From Pseudomonadota bacterium (GTDB taxonomy: Bacteria > Pseudomonadota > Gammaproteobacteria > Xanthomonadales > Xanthomonadaceae), in contig JAEWJB010000124.1 in NCBI GenBank assembly GCA_023386795.1, positions 1-5,977 of the forward strand: a stretch of 5,977 nucleotides of DNA. The letters are read 5' to 3'. The stretch's first letter is position 1. The number at the start of each line of letters is the position of its first letter. A program made the position numbers and the translations under genes. Positions 1 to 5,977 of the stretch are shown here, piece by piece. The notes under the pieces are model-generated. The model was not told the origin of the DNA, did no database searches, and saw only the letters and a program-made list of their open reading frames with translations.

Positions 1-70
1 TTTCGGGACCGTAGGCGACATGGATGTCGCCTACGAGCCCCCATGGATGGGTTCACGGCGTGTCCCGAAA
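1..70. repeat. Multi-branched palindromic intergenic repeat (REP-like)
   Basis: The sequence shows nested inverted repeats. An outer 9-bp stem pairs TTTCGGGAC (1-9) with GTCCCGAAA (62-70). Inside it, a perfect 10-bp hairpin pairs 10-19 with 26-35 around loop ATGGAT. A second 6-bp hairpin (35-40 with 49-54, one G-T pair) has loop CCATGGAT. The 8-mer CATGGATG occurs twice (19-26 and 42-49), once at each hairpin tip. Together these could fold as a three-way junction. Position downstream of pgi, without coding content, fits a dispersed extragenic repeat; REP-type elements with GTAG heads are known in Stenotrophomonas and relatives, and GTAG does open the first stem at 11-14. Family membership is inference. 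The element starts at base 1, so it may be cut by the window edge. Confidence 0.6.
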
Positions 71-156
71 GGGCCCCGCCCCCGCAGGCCGTGCAAGATC
101 AACGAGAGCCGACCCACATCGCAAGGCGGCCAACAACCCCCAAAACCCACGAGAAC

Positions 157-184
157 AAACAAAAAGGGCGGCCATCGGCCGCCC
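157..184 (-). terminator. Rho-independent terminator downstream of pgi
   Basis: Read on the minus strand, a perfect 8-bp stem GGGCGGCC/GGCCGCCC (177-184 with 166-173) with a 3-nt GAT loop is followed by TTTTTGTTTG. It begins about 20 nt after the pgi stop codon. This is a classic intrinsic terminator and probably ends the pan-pgi transcript. Between it and the repeat at 1-70 I see nothing coding. Confidence 0.88.
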
Positions 185-204
185 CGCAAAAAAATCCCTT
201 CCGC

Positions 205-1728
205 TCACCCAGCCCGAGCAGCGATCTCCGCCAGCGCAGCAGCCGTCACCGGATCGCGCACCTCGCCCCCCTGCCCCTGCAACGCAGGCAGCAACTGGCT
301 GGCGAGCTGCTTCCCGAGCTCCACCCCGAACTGGTCGAACGCATTGATCCCCCACATCACCGACTGCACGTACACGCTGTGCTCGTACATGGAGATCAGC
401 GCACCCAGCGCCTGCGGGGTCAAACGATCGAACAGCACCAGCGTGCTCGGCCGGCCACCGGGATAGTCGCGCGCCGGATCCTCGCTCCCCTGCCCGTTCG
501 CCAACGCCTCGGTCTGCGCCAGCAGGTTGGCCAGCAGCGCCTGGTGGTTCACCGCATAGGGATCGTCGTTGTTCACCGTGCCGATGAAATCGGCCGGCAC
601 CACGCTGGTGCCCTGATGCAGCGCCTGGAAGAAGCTGTGCTGCACATCCGTGCCCGCACCACCCCACCACACCGCCACGGTATCGCTGTCCACCGGGCTG
701 CCGTCGAGCTTCACCCGCTTGCCCAGGCTTTCCATGATCAACTGCTGCAGGTAGGCCGGCAGCAGCGCCAGGCGCTGGTCGTAGGTCATCACCGCATTGG
801 TCGCATGACCCAGCAGGTTGCGGTTCCACACCGCGGTCAAACCGTGCAGCACGGCCACGTTGTCGGCCAGCGGCGTGCCCAGCACATGCGCATCGAATTC
901 CGCCGCACCGGCCAGCAACTGCTCGAAACGCTCGAAGCCGATCGCCAGCGCGATCGGGAAGCCCACCGCCGACCACAGCGAATAGCGCCCGCCCACCCAA
1001 TCCCACATCGGCAGCACGCGCCCGGCCGCGATGTCGAATGCCTTGGCCGCGCGCTCCGGGTTGGCGCTCACCGCGTACAGGCGCTCGCTGCCGCCCAGCC
1101 AGTCACGCAGGATCTGCCCGTTGAGCAGCGTCTCCTGCGTGCCGAAGGTCTTGGAAATCAGGATGCCCGCGGTCCTGGCCGGGTCCAGCGTGGCCAGCGT
1201 GCGCTGCATCGCCGCGCCATCGACGTTGGAGACGAAGTGCACGCGGAAGCGCGCGCCCTCGACCGGACGCAGCGCATCGGCCACCAGGCGCGGACCCAGG
1301 TCCGAACCGCCGATGCCGACGCTCACGATATCCGTCACGTCCGTGCGCGACAGTGCCTCGACCAGCTCGCGCATGTGCCCGCGCACCTCGGCGGCGGTGC
1401 GGTACGCCTCCTGGGCCACCGGGGCATCGGTCAGGTTGCCGCGCAGGGCCGTGTGCAGGGCCGCGCGGCCCTCGGTCACGTTGACCTGCTCGCCACGGAA
1501 CAGCCGCTGGAAGGCCTGCGCCAGCCCGCGCTGCTCGGCCAGGGCCAGCAGCGCCTGCAACGCGGCGTCATCGTATTTCTGCCGCGCGAAGTTGAAGTAC
1601 AACGGACCGACCCGTTTCGCATACCGCGCCGGCCGGCCGGTCTCGGCGGCGAGCAGATCGGGAATGGACGCCCCGCGCAGGCGCTGGGCGTGGGAGTGCA
1701 GCGAGTCGAATCCGTTGGACTGTGTCAT
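205..1728 (-). CDS. pgi: Glucose-6-phosphate isomerase
   Basis: A 507-residue cytoplasmic enzyme that interconverts glucose 6-phosphate and fructose 6-phosphate in glycolysis and gluconeogenesis. The sequence shows the N-terminal SIS-type phosphosugar region with VGIGGSDLGP (137-146) and SKTFGTQET (192-200), and both family signatures: DWVGGRYSLWSAVGFP (243-258) and SVMWGINAFDQFGVELGK (456-473). By comparison with studied enzymes, the catalytic residues should be Glu333 (in QLIMESLGK), His364 (in DVQHSFF) and Lys473. The protein is shorter than the E. coli form (549 aa), but all core motifs are present and the C-terminus looks natural. The ATG overlaps the panD TGA as ATGA, with only a weak AGG upstream, so translation is probably coupled to panD. 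The gene is followed by a strong terminator. Finding pgi as the last cistron of a pantothenate operon is a lineage trait rather than a pathway link. The long open frames on the opposite strand are shadows. Confidence 0.98.
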   Translation of the reverse strand: MTQSNGFDSLHSHAQRLRGASIPDLLAAETGRPARYAKRVGPLYFNFARQKYDDAALQALLALAEQRGLAQAFQRLFRGEQVNVTEGRAALHTALRGNLTDAPVAQEAYRTAAEVRGHMRELVEALSRTDVTDIVSVGIGGSDLGPRLVADALRPVEGARFRVHFVSNVDGAAMQRTLATLDPARTAGILISKTFGTQETLLNGQILRDWLGGSERLYAVSANPERAAKAFDIAAGRVLPMWDWVGGRYSLWSAVGFPIALAIGFERFEQLLAGAAEFDAHVLGTPLADNVAVLHGLTAVWNRNLLGHATNAVMTYDQRLALLPAYLQQLIMESLGKRVKLDGSPVDSDTVAVWWGGAGTDVQHSFFQALHQGTSVVPADFIGTVNNDDPYAVNHQALLANLLAQTEALANGQGSEDPARDYPGGRPSTLVLFDRLTPQALGALISMYEHSVYVQSVMWGINAFDQFGVELGKQLASQLLPALQGQGGEVRDPVTAAALAEIAARAG

Positions 1729-2105
1729 GCGGCCTGTGTCGGGATGCTGTGGTTGGTGTGGGTGATCTTGTTCTGCCCGTCCACGTACACCAGGTCGGGC
1801 TTGAACGTCTCGGCTTCGGCGGCGCTCAGGCCGACGAATGCGGCGATGATGACCAGGTCGCCGACCTGCACGTGGCGCGCGGCGCCGCCGTTGAGCGAGA
1901 TGACGCCGCTGCCGGCTTCCGCGCGGATCGCGTAGGTCGTGAAGCGGCTGCCGTTGGTCACGTCCCAGATGTGCACCTGCTCGAACTCGCGGATGCCGCT
2001 GGCCTGCAGCAGCAGGTCGTCGATGGCGATGGAGCCTTCGTAGTTGAGCTCCGAATGGGTGACGGTGGCGCGATGGATCTTGGCTTTCAGCAGGGACAGT
2101 TGCAT
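1725..2105 (-). CDS. panD: Aspartate 1-decarboxylase proenzyme
   Basis: This pyruvoyl-dependent enzyme decarboxylates L-aspartate to beta-alanine, the amine half of pantothenate. The 126-residue length is normal. The proenzyme cleaves itself between Gly24 and Ser25, seen here in LNYEGSIAID, and Ser25 becomes the pyruvoyl group. Lys9, Arg54, Thr57 and Tyr58, matching active-site residues of the E. coli enzyme, are present. The N-terminus MQLSLLKAKIHRATVTH aligns directly with the family, so the ATG start is secure even though no Shine-Dalgarno sequence precedes it (the bases before ATG are CGCCCCC). The gene lies 91 nt after panC, separated by hairpin-rich sequence, and its TGA overlaps the pgi ATG. 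In enterobacteria PanZ assists maturation; no panZ is present here. Confidence 0.97.
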   Translation of the reverse strand: MQLSLLKAKIHRATVTHSELNYEGSIAIDDLLLQASGIREFEQVHIWDVTNGSRFTTYAIRAEAGSGVISLNGGAARHVQVGDLVIIAAFVGLSAAEAETFKPDLVYVDGQNKITHTNHSIPTQAA

Positions 2106-2196
2106 GGGGGCGTAGCTACGGCACGTAGGAAAGGCGGAAAGTTTAGCGGCCGGGGGCCGCGAAAGGTGAAACCGGGCCCTGTGGAGGCCCGGTCAT
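2106..2196 (-). promoter_or_regulatory. panC-panD gap with three hairpins
   Basis: This is the largest gap inside the gene cluster. On the minus strand it holds, in order: a perfect 8-bp hairpin (2171-2193, ACCGGGCC/GGCCCGGT, 7-nt loop) starting just after the panC stop; a perfect 6-bp hairpin (2146-2160, GCGGCC-CCC-GGCCGC); and CTACG-TGC-CGTAG (2116-2128), whose CGTAG could instead pair with the adjoining CTACG-type arm at 2111-2120. The first hairpin is followed by TTCACCTTTC, a poor U-tract, so it could be a weak terminator, a 3'-end stabiliser or a processing site. The last structure lies just upstream of the panD ATG. TAAACT at about 2140-2145 resembles a -10 box, but I find no -35 at good spacing. 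Confidence 0.45.
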
Positions 2197-3035
2197 TCAG
2201 AACTCGAGGTTGTCGATCAGCCGGGTGCGCCCCAGCTTGGCCGCCACCAGCGCCACGCGCGGGCCGGCATAGGCCTCGTCTGGTTCGGTCAGCGCCGGGG
2301 TGCGCACCACCGCGTAATCCACCTGGAAGCCGGCGGCCTCCAGCTGCGCGGTGGCCGCGGCCTCGGCAGCGGCGCGTGCGGTGCCGGCCAGGCAGGCATC
2401 GCGCAGCACGACCAGCGCCTTGCGGATTTCCGCCGCCACCGGGCGCTCCTCGGCGGAGAGGTACTGGTTGCGCGAACTCATCGCCAGCCCGTCCTGCTCG
2501 CGCACGATGCCGCCGCCCAGGATCTCGATCGGGAACGCCAGGTCGCTCACCATCTGCCGGATCACCGCCAGTTGCTGGTAGTCCTTCTTGCCGAACGCGG
2601 CCACGTCCGGCTGGGCCTGGTTGAACAGCCGCGCCACCACCGTGCACACGCCATCGAAATGGCCCGGGCGGCAAGCACCCTCGAGTACGTCGCTCACGCC
2701 CGGCGCGTGCATGCGCATCGCCAGCTCGGTGCCCAGCGGGTACATCGTCTCCACGCTCGGCAGCCACAGCACGTCGCAGCCGGCGTCCTGCAGGCCGCGC
2801 ATGTCGGCTTCCGGGGTGCGCGGGTAACGGGCGAAGTCCTCGTTCGGGCCGAACTGGGTCGGGTTGACGAAGACACTGGAGACCACGCGGTCGGCGTACT
2901 GGCGGGCCAGCATCACCAGCGAGAAGTGGCCGGCGTGCAGGTTGCCCATCGTGGGCACCAGCGCCACGCGCAGGCCCTGGCGCTTCCAGCCGGTGACAAG
3001 TTCGCGCAGGCGCGCCAGTTCGGTAACGGTTTCGA

Positions 3036-3039
<4 letters not shown>
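2197..3039 (-). CDS. panC: Pantothenate synthetase (pantoate-beta-alanine ligase)
   Basis: This 280-residue cytoplasmic enzyme condenses pantoate with beta-alanine, using ATP through a pantoyl-adenylate intermediate, to give pantothenate. It belongs to the HIGH-motif nucleotidyltransferase superfamily. Visible motifs are PTMGNLHAGH (29-38, with the HxGH at 35-38), VFVNPTQFGPNEDFARYPR (56-74), RPGHFDGV (124-131), FGKKDYQQ (149-156) and the KMSKS-equivalent AMSSRN (186-191). The length is normal. An open frame continues upstream, but family alignment places the start at MIETVTELARLR. That ATG overlaps the panB TGA as ATGA and has no Shine-Dalgarno sequence, so reinitiation after panB is the likely mode of translation. 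PanB makes the precursor of one substrate and PanD, the next gene, makes the other. The step between PanB and PanC, ketopantoate reductase (PanE), is not in the window. Confidence 0.98.
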
Positions 3040-3851
<812 letters not shown>

Positions 3852-3878
3852 GAGCTCATTACGTGGGGTGATGAGCCC
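3852..3878 (-). promoter_or_regulatory. Hairpin abutting the panB start codon
   Basis: On the minus strand GGGCTCAT (3871-3878) and ATGAGCTC (3852-3859) can form an 8-bp stem with one G-U pair and an 11-nt loop. The 3' arm ends directly before the panB ATG and includes the only purine-rich ribosome-site candidate. An AUG in the 3' arm opens a mini-ORF, ATG AGC TCA TGA (3848-3859), whose stop overlaps the panB start as ATGA. The geometry suggests control of panB initiation, but no regulator or known leader motif is recognised. Confidence 0.4.
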
Positions 3879-3886
3879 GGCATTAT

Positions 3887-4375
3887 CTACCCAATCGGCG
3901 CCAATCCGCCCGTTTCCACCACCGCCAGTGCGGCCTGCACCGTTCCATGCCCGGGAATGCGCGCGTGCGGGGCGATCTCGGCCAGCGGCAGCAAGGCGAA
4001 CGCACGCTCGTGCAGGTGCGGGTGCGGCACCTTCAGGCGCGGGGTGTCGATGACCTGCTCGTCGAACAGCAACACGTCCAGGTCCAGGGTACGCGGGCCC
4101 CAGCGTTGGCCGTCGGGCCGCTCGCGACCGTGCTCGCGCTCCAGCGCCAGCAGGGCATCGAGCAGCGCCTCGGGGGCCAGCGTGGTCTGGACGGTAGCGG
4201 CGGCATTGACGAAGGCCGGCTGGTCGAGCCGGCCCCAAGCCGGCGTGCGGTACAGGCGCGAGGTGGCCAGGCAGCGCGTGCCGGGCAGGCCGTCGAGCGC
4301 GCGCAAGGCCTGGCGCAGGGTCGCCTCGGCGTCGCCGAGGTTGCCGCCCAGGCCGATGTGGGCGATGTGGGCCAC
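3887..4375 (-). CDS. folK: 2-amino-4-hydroxy-6-hydroxymethyldihydropteridine pyrophosphokinase
   Basis: HPPK transfers pyrophosphate from ATP to 6-hydroxymethyl-7,8-dihydropterin, the step before dihydropteroate synthase in folate synthesis. The 162-residue length matches the E. coli form (about 159). The sequence shows the N-terminal IGLGGNLGD loop (7-15), YRTPAWG (42-48), QPAFVNA (52-58) and the family signature RWGPRTLDLDVLLF (91-104). Asp98 and Asp100 correspond to the two magnesium-binding aspartates. The C-terminal PHPHLHERAFALLPLAEIAP block is also typical. The start is GTG, chosen because MAHIAHIGLGGNL aligns with the family N-terminus; it lies only 2 nt after the pcnB TGA and has no Shine-Dalgarno sequence, which implies coupling to pcnB. 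The stop is TAG, unlike the TGA of the other five genes. Folate made through FolK feeds the methylene-tetrahydrofolate that PanB uses. Confidence 0.97.
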   Translation of the reverse strand: MAHIAHIGLGGNLGDAEATLRQALRALDGLPGTRCLATSRLYRTPAWGRLDQPAFVNAAATVQTTLAPEALLDALLALEREHGRERPDGQRWGPRTLDLDVLLFDEQVIDTPRLKVPHPHLHERAFALLPLAEIAPHARIPGHGTVQAALAVVETGGLAPIG

Positions 4376-4377
4376 GC

Positions 4378-5724
4378 TCAGTCGGCGCTGCCGCCCGCGG
4401 TGCCGGCCTCGCCACCGGGACGGCGGCGACGGCGGCGGCGCTTGCGCGGCGCGCCCTCTTCACCGCCCTCGTCCGCCGGACCGTCCTCGTGCGAGACGAT
4501 CTCGTGGCCGGAGGTCTGCACGGTTTCGCGCCAGAAGGCGATGTCTACCGCGTGGTCGGCCGAGGCCGTCTGGCGCAGCACCAGGAAATCGAACGCCGCC
4601 CGGAAGCGCGGGTGCGACAAGGTACGGAACACCCGCTTGCGCTGGCGCGCGGAGAAGCGCGACTGCAACAGCCAGATTTCCTGCATCGGCAGCGAGAACC
4701 GGCGCGGCAGGGCCACGCGTTCGAGCTGGTGCAAGGTGACGCGGTCGGCGGCGCGACGTTGCGCCTCCTCGGCCTGCACGCCCTGCGCCTGCAGGCCGAT
4801 CAGCGTCTTGCAGAACGCCGGCCACAGCAGCAGCGCGAACAGGAACGCCGGCGACACCGGCTCGTCGTTGGCCACGCGCGCATCGGTGTTGCGCAGCCCC
4901 TCGATGAGCATGCGCCGCAGCGCACCGCTGCGGTTGCTGCGCAGCGCGGCCCCGCTCTCGGGGAACAGCGTGGCGAACAGGCCGTAATGCTCCAGGCCCT
5001 CGAAGCTCGCCACGGCATGGCCGGACAGGAACAGCTTAAGGATTTCCTCGAACAACCGCGCCGGCGCGGCTTCGCCGAGCAGGCCGGCCAGGCGCGGAAT
5101 CGGGTTGGCGGTCGCCTCGTCGATGGTGAAGCCGAGCTTGGCCGCCAGGCGCACCGCGCGCAGCATGCGCACCGGATCCTCGCGATAACGCTGCTCGGGG
5201 TCGCCGATCAGCTTCATCACGCGCGCCTGCACGTCCTCGAAGCCACCGACGTAGTCGCGCACCGAGAAATCCTCGATGGCGTAGTACAGCGCATTGCAGG
5301 TGAAATCGCGGCGGACCGCGTCGTCCTCGATGGAGCCGTAGACGTTGTCGCGCACCAGGCGGCCGTTCTCCAGCTCGCGGTCGCCGCTGCCGTCGTCGCT
5401 GTTGGCGCGGAAGGTGGCGACCTCGATGATCTCGCGGCCGAAGACCACGTGGGCGAGACGGAAGCGACGACCGATCAGGCGGCAGTTGCGGAACAGCGAC
5501 TTGACCTGTTCGGGCGTGGCATCGGTGGCCACGTCGAAGTCTTTCGGGTGACCGCCGACCAGCAGGTCGCGGACCGCGCCGCCGACGAGATAGGCGCCGA
5601 AGCCGCCTTCGCGCAGGCGATAGAGCACGCGCAACGCGTTCGGACTGATGTCCCGACGCGAGATGTTGTGCTGGTCACGCGGGATGACGCGCAGGGTGAA
5701 CGGTGATGTAACTGGCGTTTCGAT
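4378..5724 (-). CDS. pcnB: Poly(A) polymerase I, probable near-cognate ATC start
   Basis: PcnB adds poly(A) tails to RNA 3' ends and promotes RNA decay. It is a class II nucleotidyltransferase. Numbering from ATC (5722-5724) gives 448 residues: IPRDQHNISRRDISPNAL (14-31), the nucleotidyltransferase motif LVGGAVRDLL (46-55) with DFD (Asp62, Asp64), GRRFRLAHVVFGREIIEVA (85-103, Glu101 the third catalytic acid), RRDFTCNALYY (138-148) and YREDPVRMLRA (180-190). The RRFRLAH block favours poly(A) polymerase over CCA-adding enzyme. The C-terminus is strongly basic (a lysine then seven arginines), as expected for an RNA-binding tail. No ATG, GTG or TTG occurs between the upstream in-frame TGA (5763-5765) and the conserved N-terminal block. 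An internal TTG at 5632-5634 would delete 30 residues. GGGAA lies 8 nt before the ATC. CTG at 5737-5739 is an alternative. Gene identity is secure; the exact start is inferred. Confidence 0.93.
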   Translation of the reverse strand: METPVTSPFTLRVIPRDQHNISRRDISPNALRVLYRLREGGFGAYLVGGAVRDLLVGGHPKDFDVATDATPEQVKSLFRNCRLIGRRFRLAHVVFGREIIEVATFRANSDDGSGDRELENGRLVRDNVYGSIEDDAVRRDFTCNALYYAIEDFSVRDYVGGFEDVQARVMKLIGDPEQRYREDPVRMLRAVRLAAKLGFTIDEATANPIPRLAGLLGEAAPARLFEEILKLFLSGHAVASFEGLEHYGLFATLFPESGAALRSNRSGALRRMLIEGLRNTDARVANDEPVSPAFLFALLLWPAFCKTLIGLQAQGVQAEEAQRRAADRVTLHQLERVALPRRFSLPMQEIWLLQSRFSARQRKRVFRTLSHPRFRAAFDFLVLRQTASADHAVDIAFWRETVQTSGHEIVSHEDGPADEGGEEGAPRKRRRRRRRPGGEAGTAGGSAD

Positions 5725-5752
5725 GTCGGCGGTTCCCAGGAACGAAACAGGA

Positions 5753-5781
5753 TTGCGATGAGGCGATCAGCTCTCTATACT
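5753..5781 (+). promoter_or_regulatory. Sigma70-type promoter of tRNA-Glu
   Basis: A -35 TTGCGA (5753-5758), a 17-nt spacer and a -10 TATACT (5776-5781) form a good housekeeping promoter. It is followed by a GC-rich discriminator (AGCGCGCTCGG), typical of stable RNA genes under stringent control. Transcription should begin near 5787-5790, leaving a leader of about 20 nt. That leader contains a short hairpin GGCCG-GACA-CGGCC (5791-5804) before the mature tRNA. The assignment rests on sequence match only. Confidence 0.8.
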
Positions 5782-5782
5782 A
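5777..5782 (-). promoter_or_regulatory. Possible -10 element for pcnB, overlapping the tRNA -10
   Basis: On the minus strand the same bases read TAGTAT, a possible -10 for pcnB about 50 nt upstream of the inferred ATC start. The best -35 at 17 nt spacing is TGGCCG, a poor match. It could be the pcnB half of a bidirectional promoter, but the pcnB promoter is not clearly identified in this window. Confidence 0.25.
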
Positions 5783-5810
5783 GCGCGCTCGGCCGGACAC
5801 GGCCAGAAAC

Positions 5811-5885
5811 GCTCCCTTCGTCTAGTGGTTAGGACGTGGCCCTCTCAAGGCTAAAACAGGGGTTCGAGTCCCCTAGGGAGCGCCA
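5811..5885 (+). tRNA. tRNA-Glu (anticodon CTC)
   Basis: This 75-nt gene folds as a complete cloverleaf. The acceptor stem is GCTCCCT (5811-5817) with AGGGAGC (5875-5881), followed by discriminator G and an encoded CCA (5883-5885). The D arm contains CTAGTGGTTAGGAC. The anticodon stem TGGCC/GGCTA (5837-5841 with 5849-5853, one G-U pair) encloses loop CTCTCAA, so the anticodon is CTC (5844-5846) and reads GAG. The T arm is AGGGG-TTCGAGT-CCCCT. The overall pattern matches bacterial tRNA-Glu. A CTC isoacceptor would serve the GAG-rich codon use expected in a high-GC genome beside the usual TTC form. It is transcribed divergently from pcnB. Confidence 0.97.
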
Positions 5886-5937
5886 GCTATACGCAAAAAA
5901 GCCCGCGAAAGCGGGCTTTTTTGCGTATAGCTGGCGC
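5880..5937. repeat. 27-bp perfect inverted repeat over tRNA 3' end and terminator
   Basis: Bases 5880-5906 and 5911-5937 are exact reverse complements around a GAAA loop. The left arm includes the last acceptor-stem bases and the CCA of the tRNA. The inner 12 bp on each side is the terminator. The outer 15 bp lies beyond its U-tract and is not needed for termination. The symmetry ends at 5937/5880, after which the sequence turns to C runs. It may be a true palindrome or a fold-back artefact near a contig end. Confidence 0.85.
5895..5922 (+). terminator. Rho-independent terminator of tRNA-Glu
   Basis: The stem GCCCGC/GCGGGC (5901-5906 with 5911-5916) has a stable GAAA tetraloop and is followed by TTTTTT (5917-5922). 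Six A residues precede the stem (5895-5900), so it would also work on the opposite strand. It begins 9 nt after the tRNA CCA and should end the single-gene tRNA transcript. Confidence 0.92.
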
Positions 5938-5977
5938 GCCCCCCCAGCAATGCAAGCAGCCCCCCCCCCCCCCCCCC
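5938..5977. other. C-rich low-complexity end, possible sequencing artefact
   Basis: Seven consecutive C (5939-5945), a short mixed stretch (AGCAATGCAAGCAG) and 18 consecutive C (5960-5977) close the window. No gene, RNA or signal is visible. Long homopolymer C at a sequence end resembles the reverse complement of the poly-G produced by two-colour short-read chemistry when signal is lost, so these bases should be treated with caution. Confidence 0.6.

Noticed and set aside
43..1935. A 630-codon open frame on the plus strand opposite pgi and panD
   Set aside because: It lies antisense to two well-recognised genes, has low-complexity Arg/His/Gln/Ala-rich composition with no family resemblance, and is explained by the GC-biased codon use of the true strand.
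3879..3910. GATAATG between folK and panB as a -10 box for a panB promoter
   Set aside because: The nearest -35-like TTGGCG is only 11 nt upstream, too close for a sigma70 promoter, and no better -35 is seen at 16-18 nt.
4411..4450. GGC/CGG-rich triplet run resembling a microsatellite
   Set aside because: It encodes the lysine-plus-seven-arginine tail of PcnB, a normal basic C-terminal feature of this enzyme with mixed CGC/CGT codons.
5938..5960. Possible second tRNA 3' end on the minus strand (reads CGCGCCA near the palindrome)
   Set aside because: No T-loop, T-stem or acceptor pairing can be built from the adjacent bases, and the CCA is simply the mirror image of the tRNA-Glu end.

Overview
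The window looks like a short chromosomal contig from a GC-rich gammaproteobacterium, most likely of the Xanthomonadaceae/Lysobacteraceae (Lysobacter, Luteimonas, Stenotrophomonas or Xanthomonas relatives). This rests on the strong GC bias at third codon positions, the protein sequences themselves, and the gene order pcnB-folK-panB-panC-panD-pgi, which I associate with that family. The genus cannot be fixed by eye.

Layout. All six protein genes lie on the minus strand and read from right to left: pcnB (poly(A) polymerase), folK (folate pathway pyrophosphokinase), panB, panC and panD (all the steps that make pantothenate from ketoisovalerate and aspartate, apart from the ketopantoate reductase PanE), and pgi (glucose-6-phosphate isomerase), followed by an intrinsic terminator at about 157-184. 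The spacing is operon-like: pcnB/folK are 2 nt apart, folK/panB 35 nt, panB/panC overlap by ATGA, panC/panD are 91 nt apart, and panD/pgi overlap by ATGA. Two of the gaps (folK/panB and panC/panD) hold inverted repeats placed where they could affect translation or readthrough. On the plus strand, diverging from pcnB, is a tRNA-Glu(CTC) gene with a good sigma70-type promoter and an intrinsic terminator.

The ends. Bases 1-70 form a multi-branched palindrome with two hairpins that share the same loop sequence, which looks like a dispersed intergenic repeat. The right end carries a 27-bp perfect inverted repeat that goes well beyond what a terminator needs, and then an 18-base poly-C run. That end may be a library or assembly artefact.

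Most notable points. (1) The conserved PcnB N-terminus is encoded upstream of any ATG, GTG or TTG, so pcnB probably starts at a near-cognate codon (ATC at 5722-5724 is the best candidate). This parallels the AUU start known for E. coli pcnB. (2) A hairpin abuts the panB start codon and contains a three-codon mini-ORF that ends on it. (3) The terminal structures described above. I see no phage, CRISPR, transposase, defence or other accessory system. This is mainly ordinary core metabolism.
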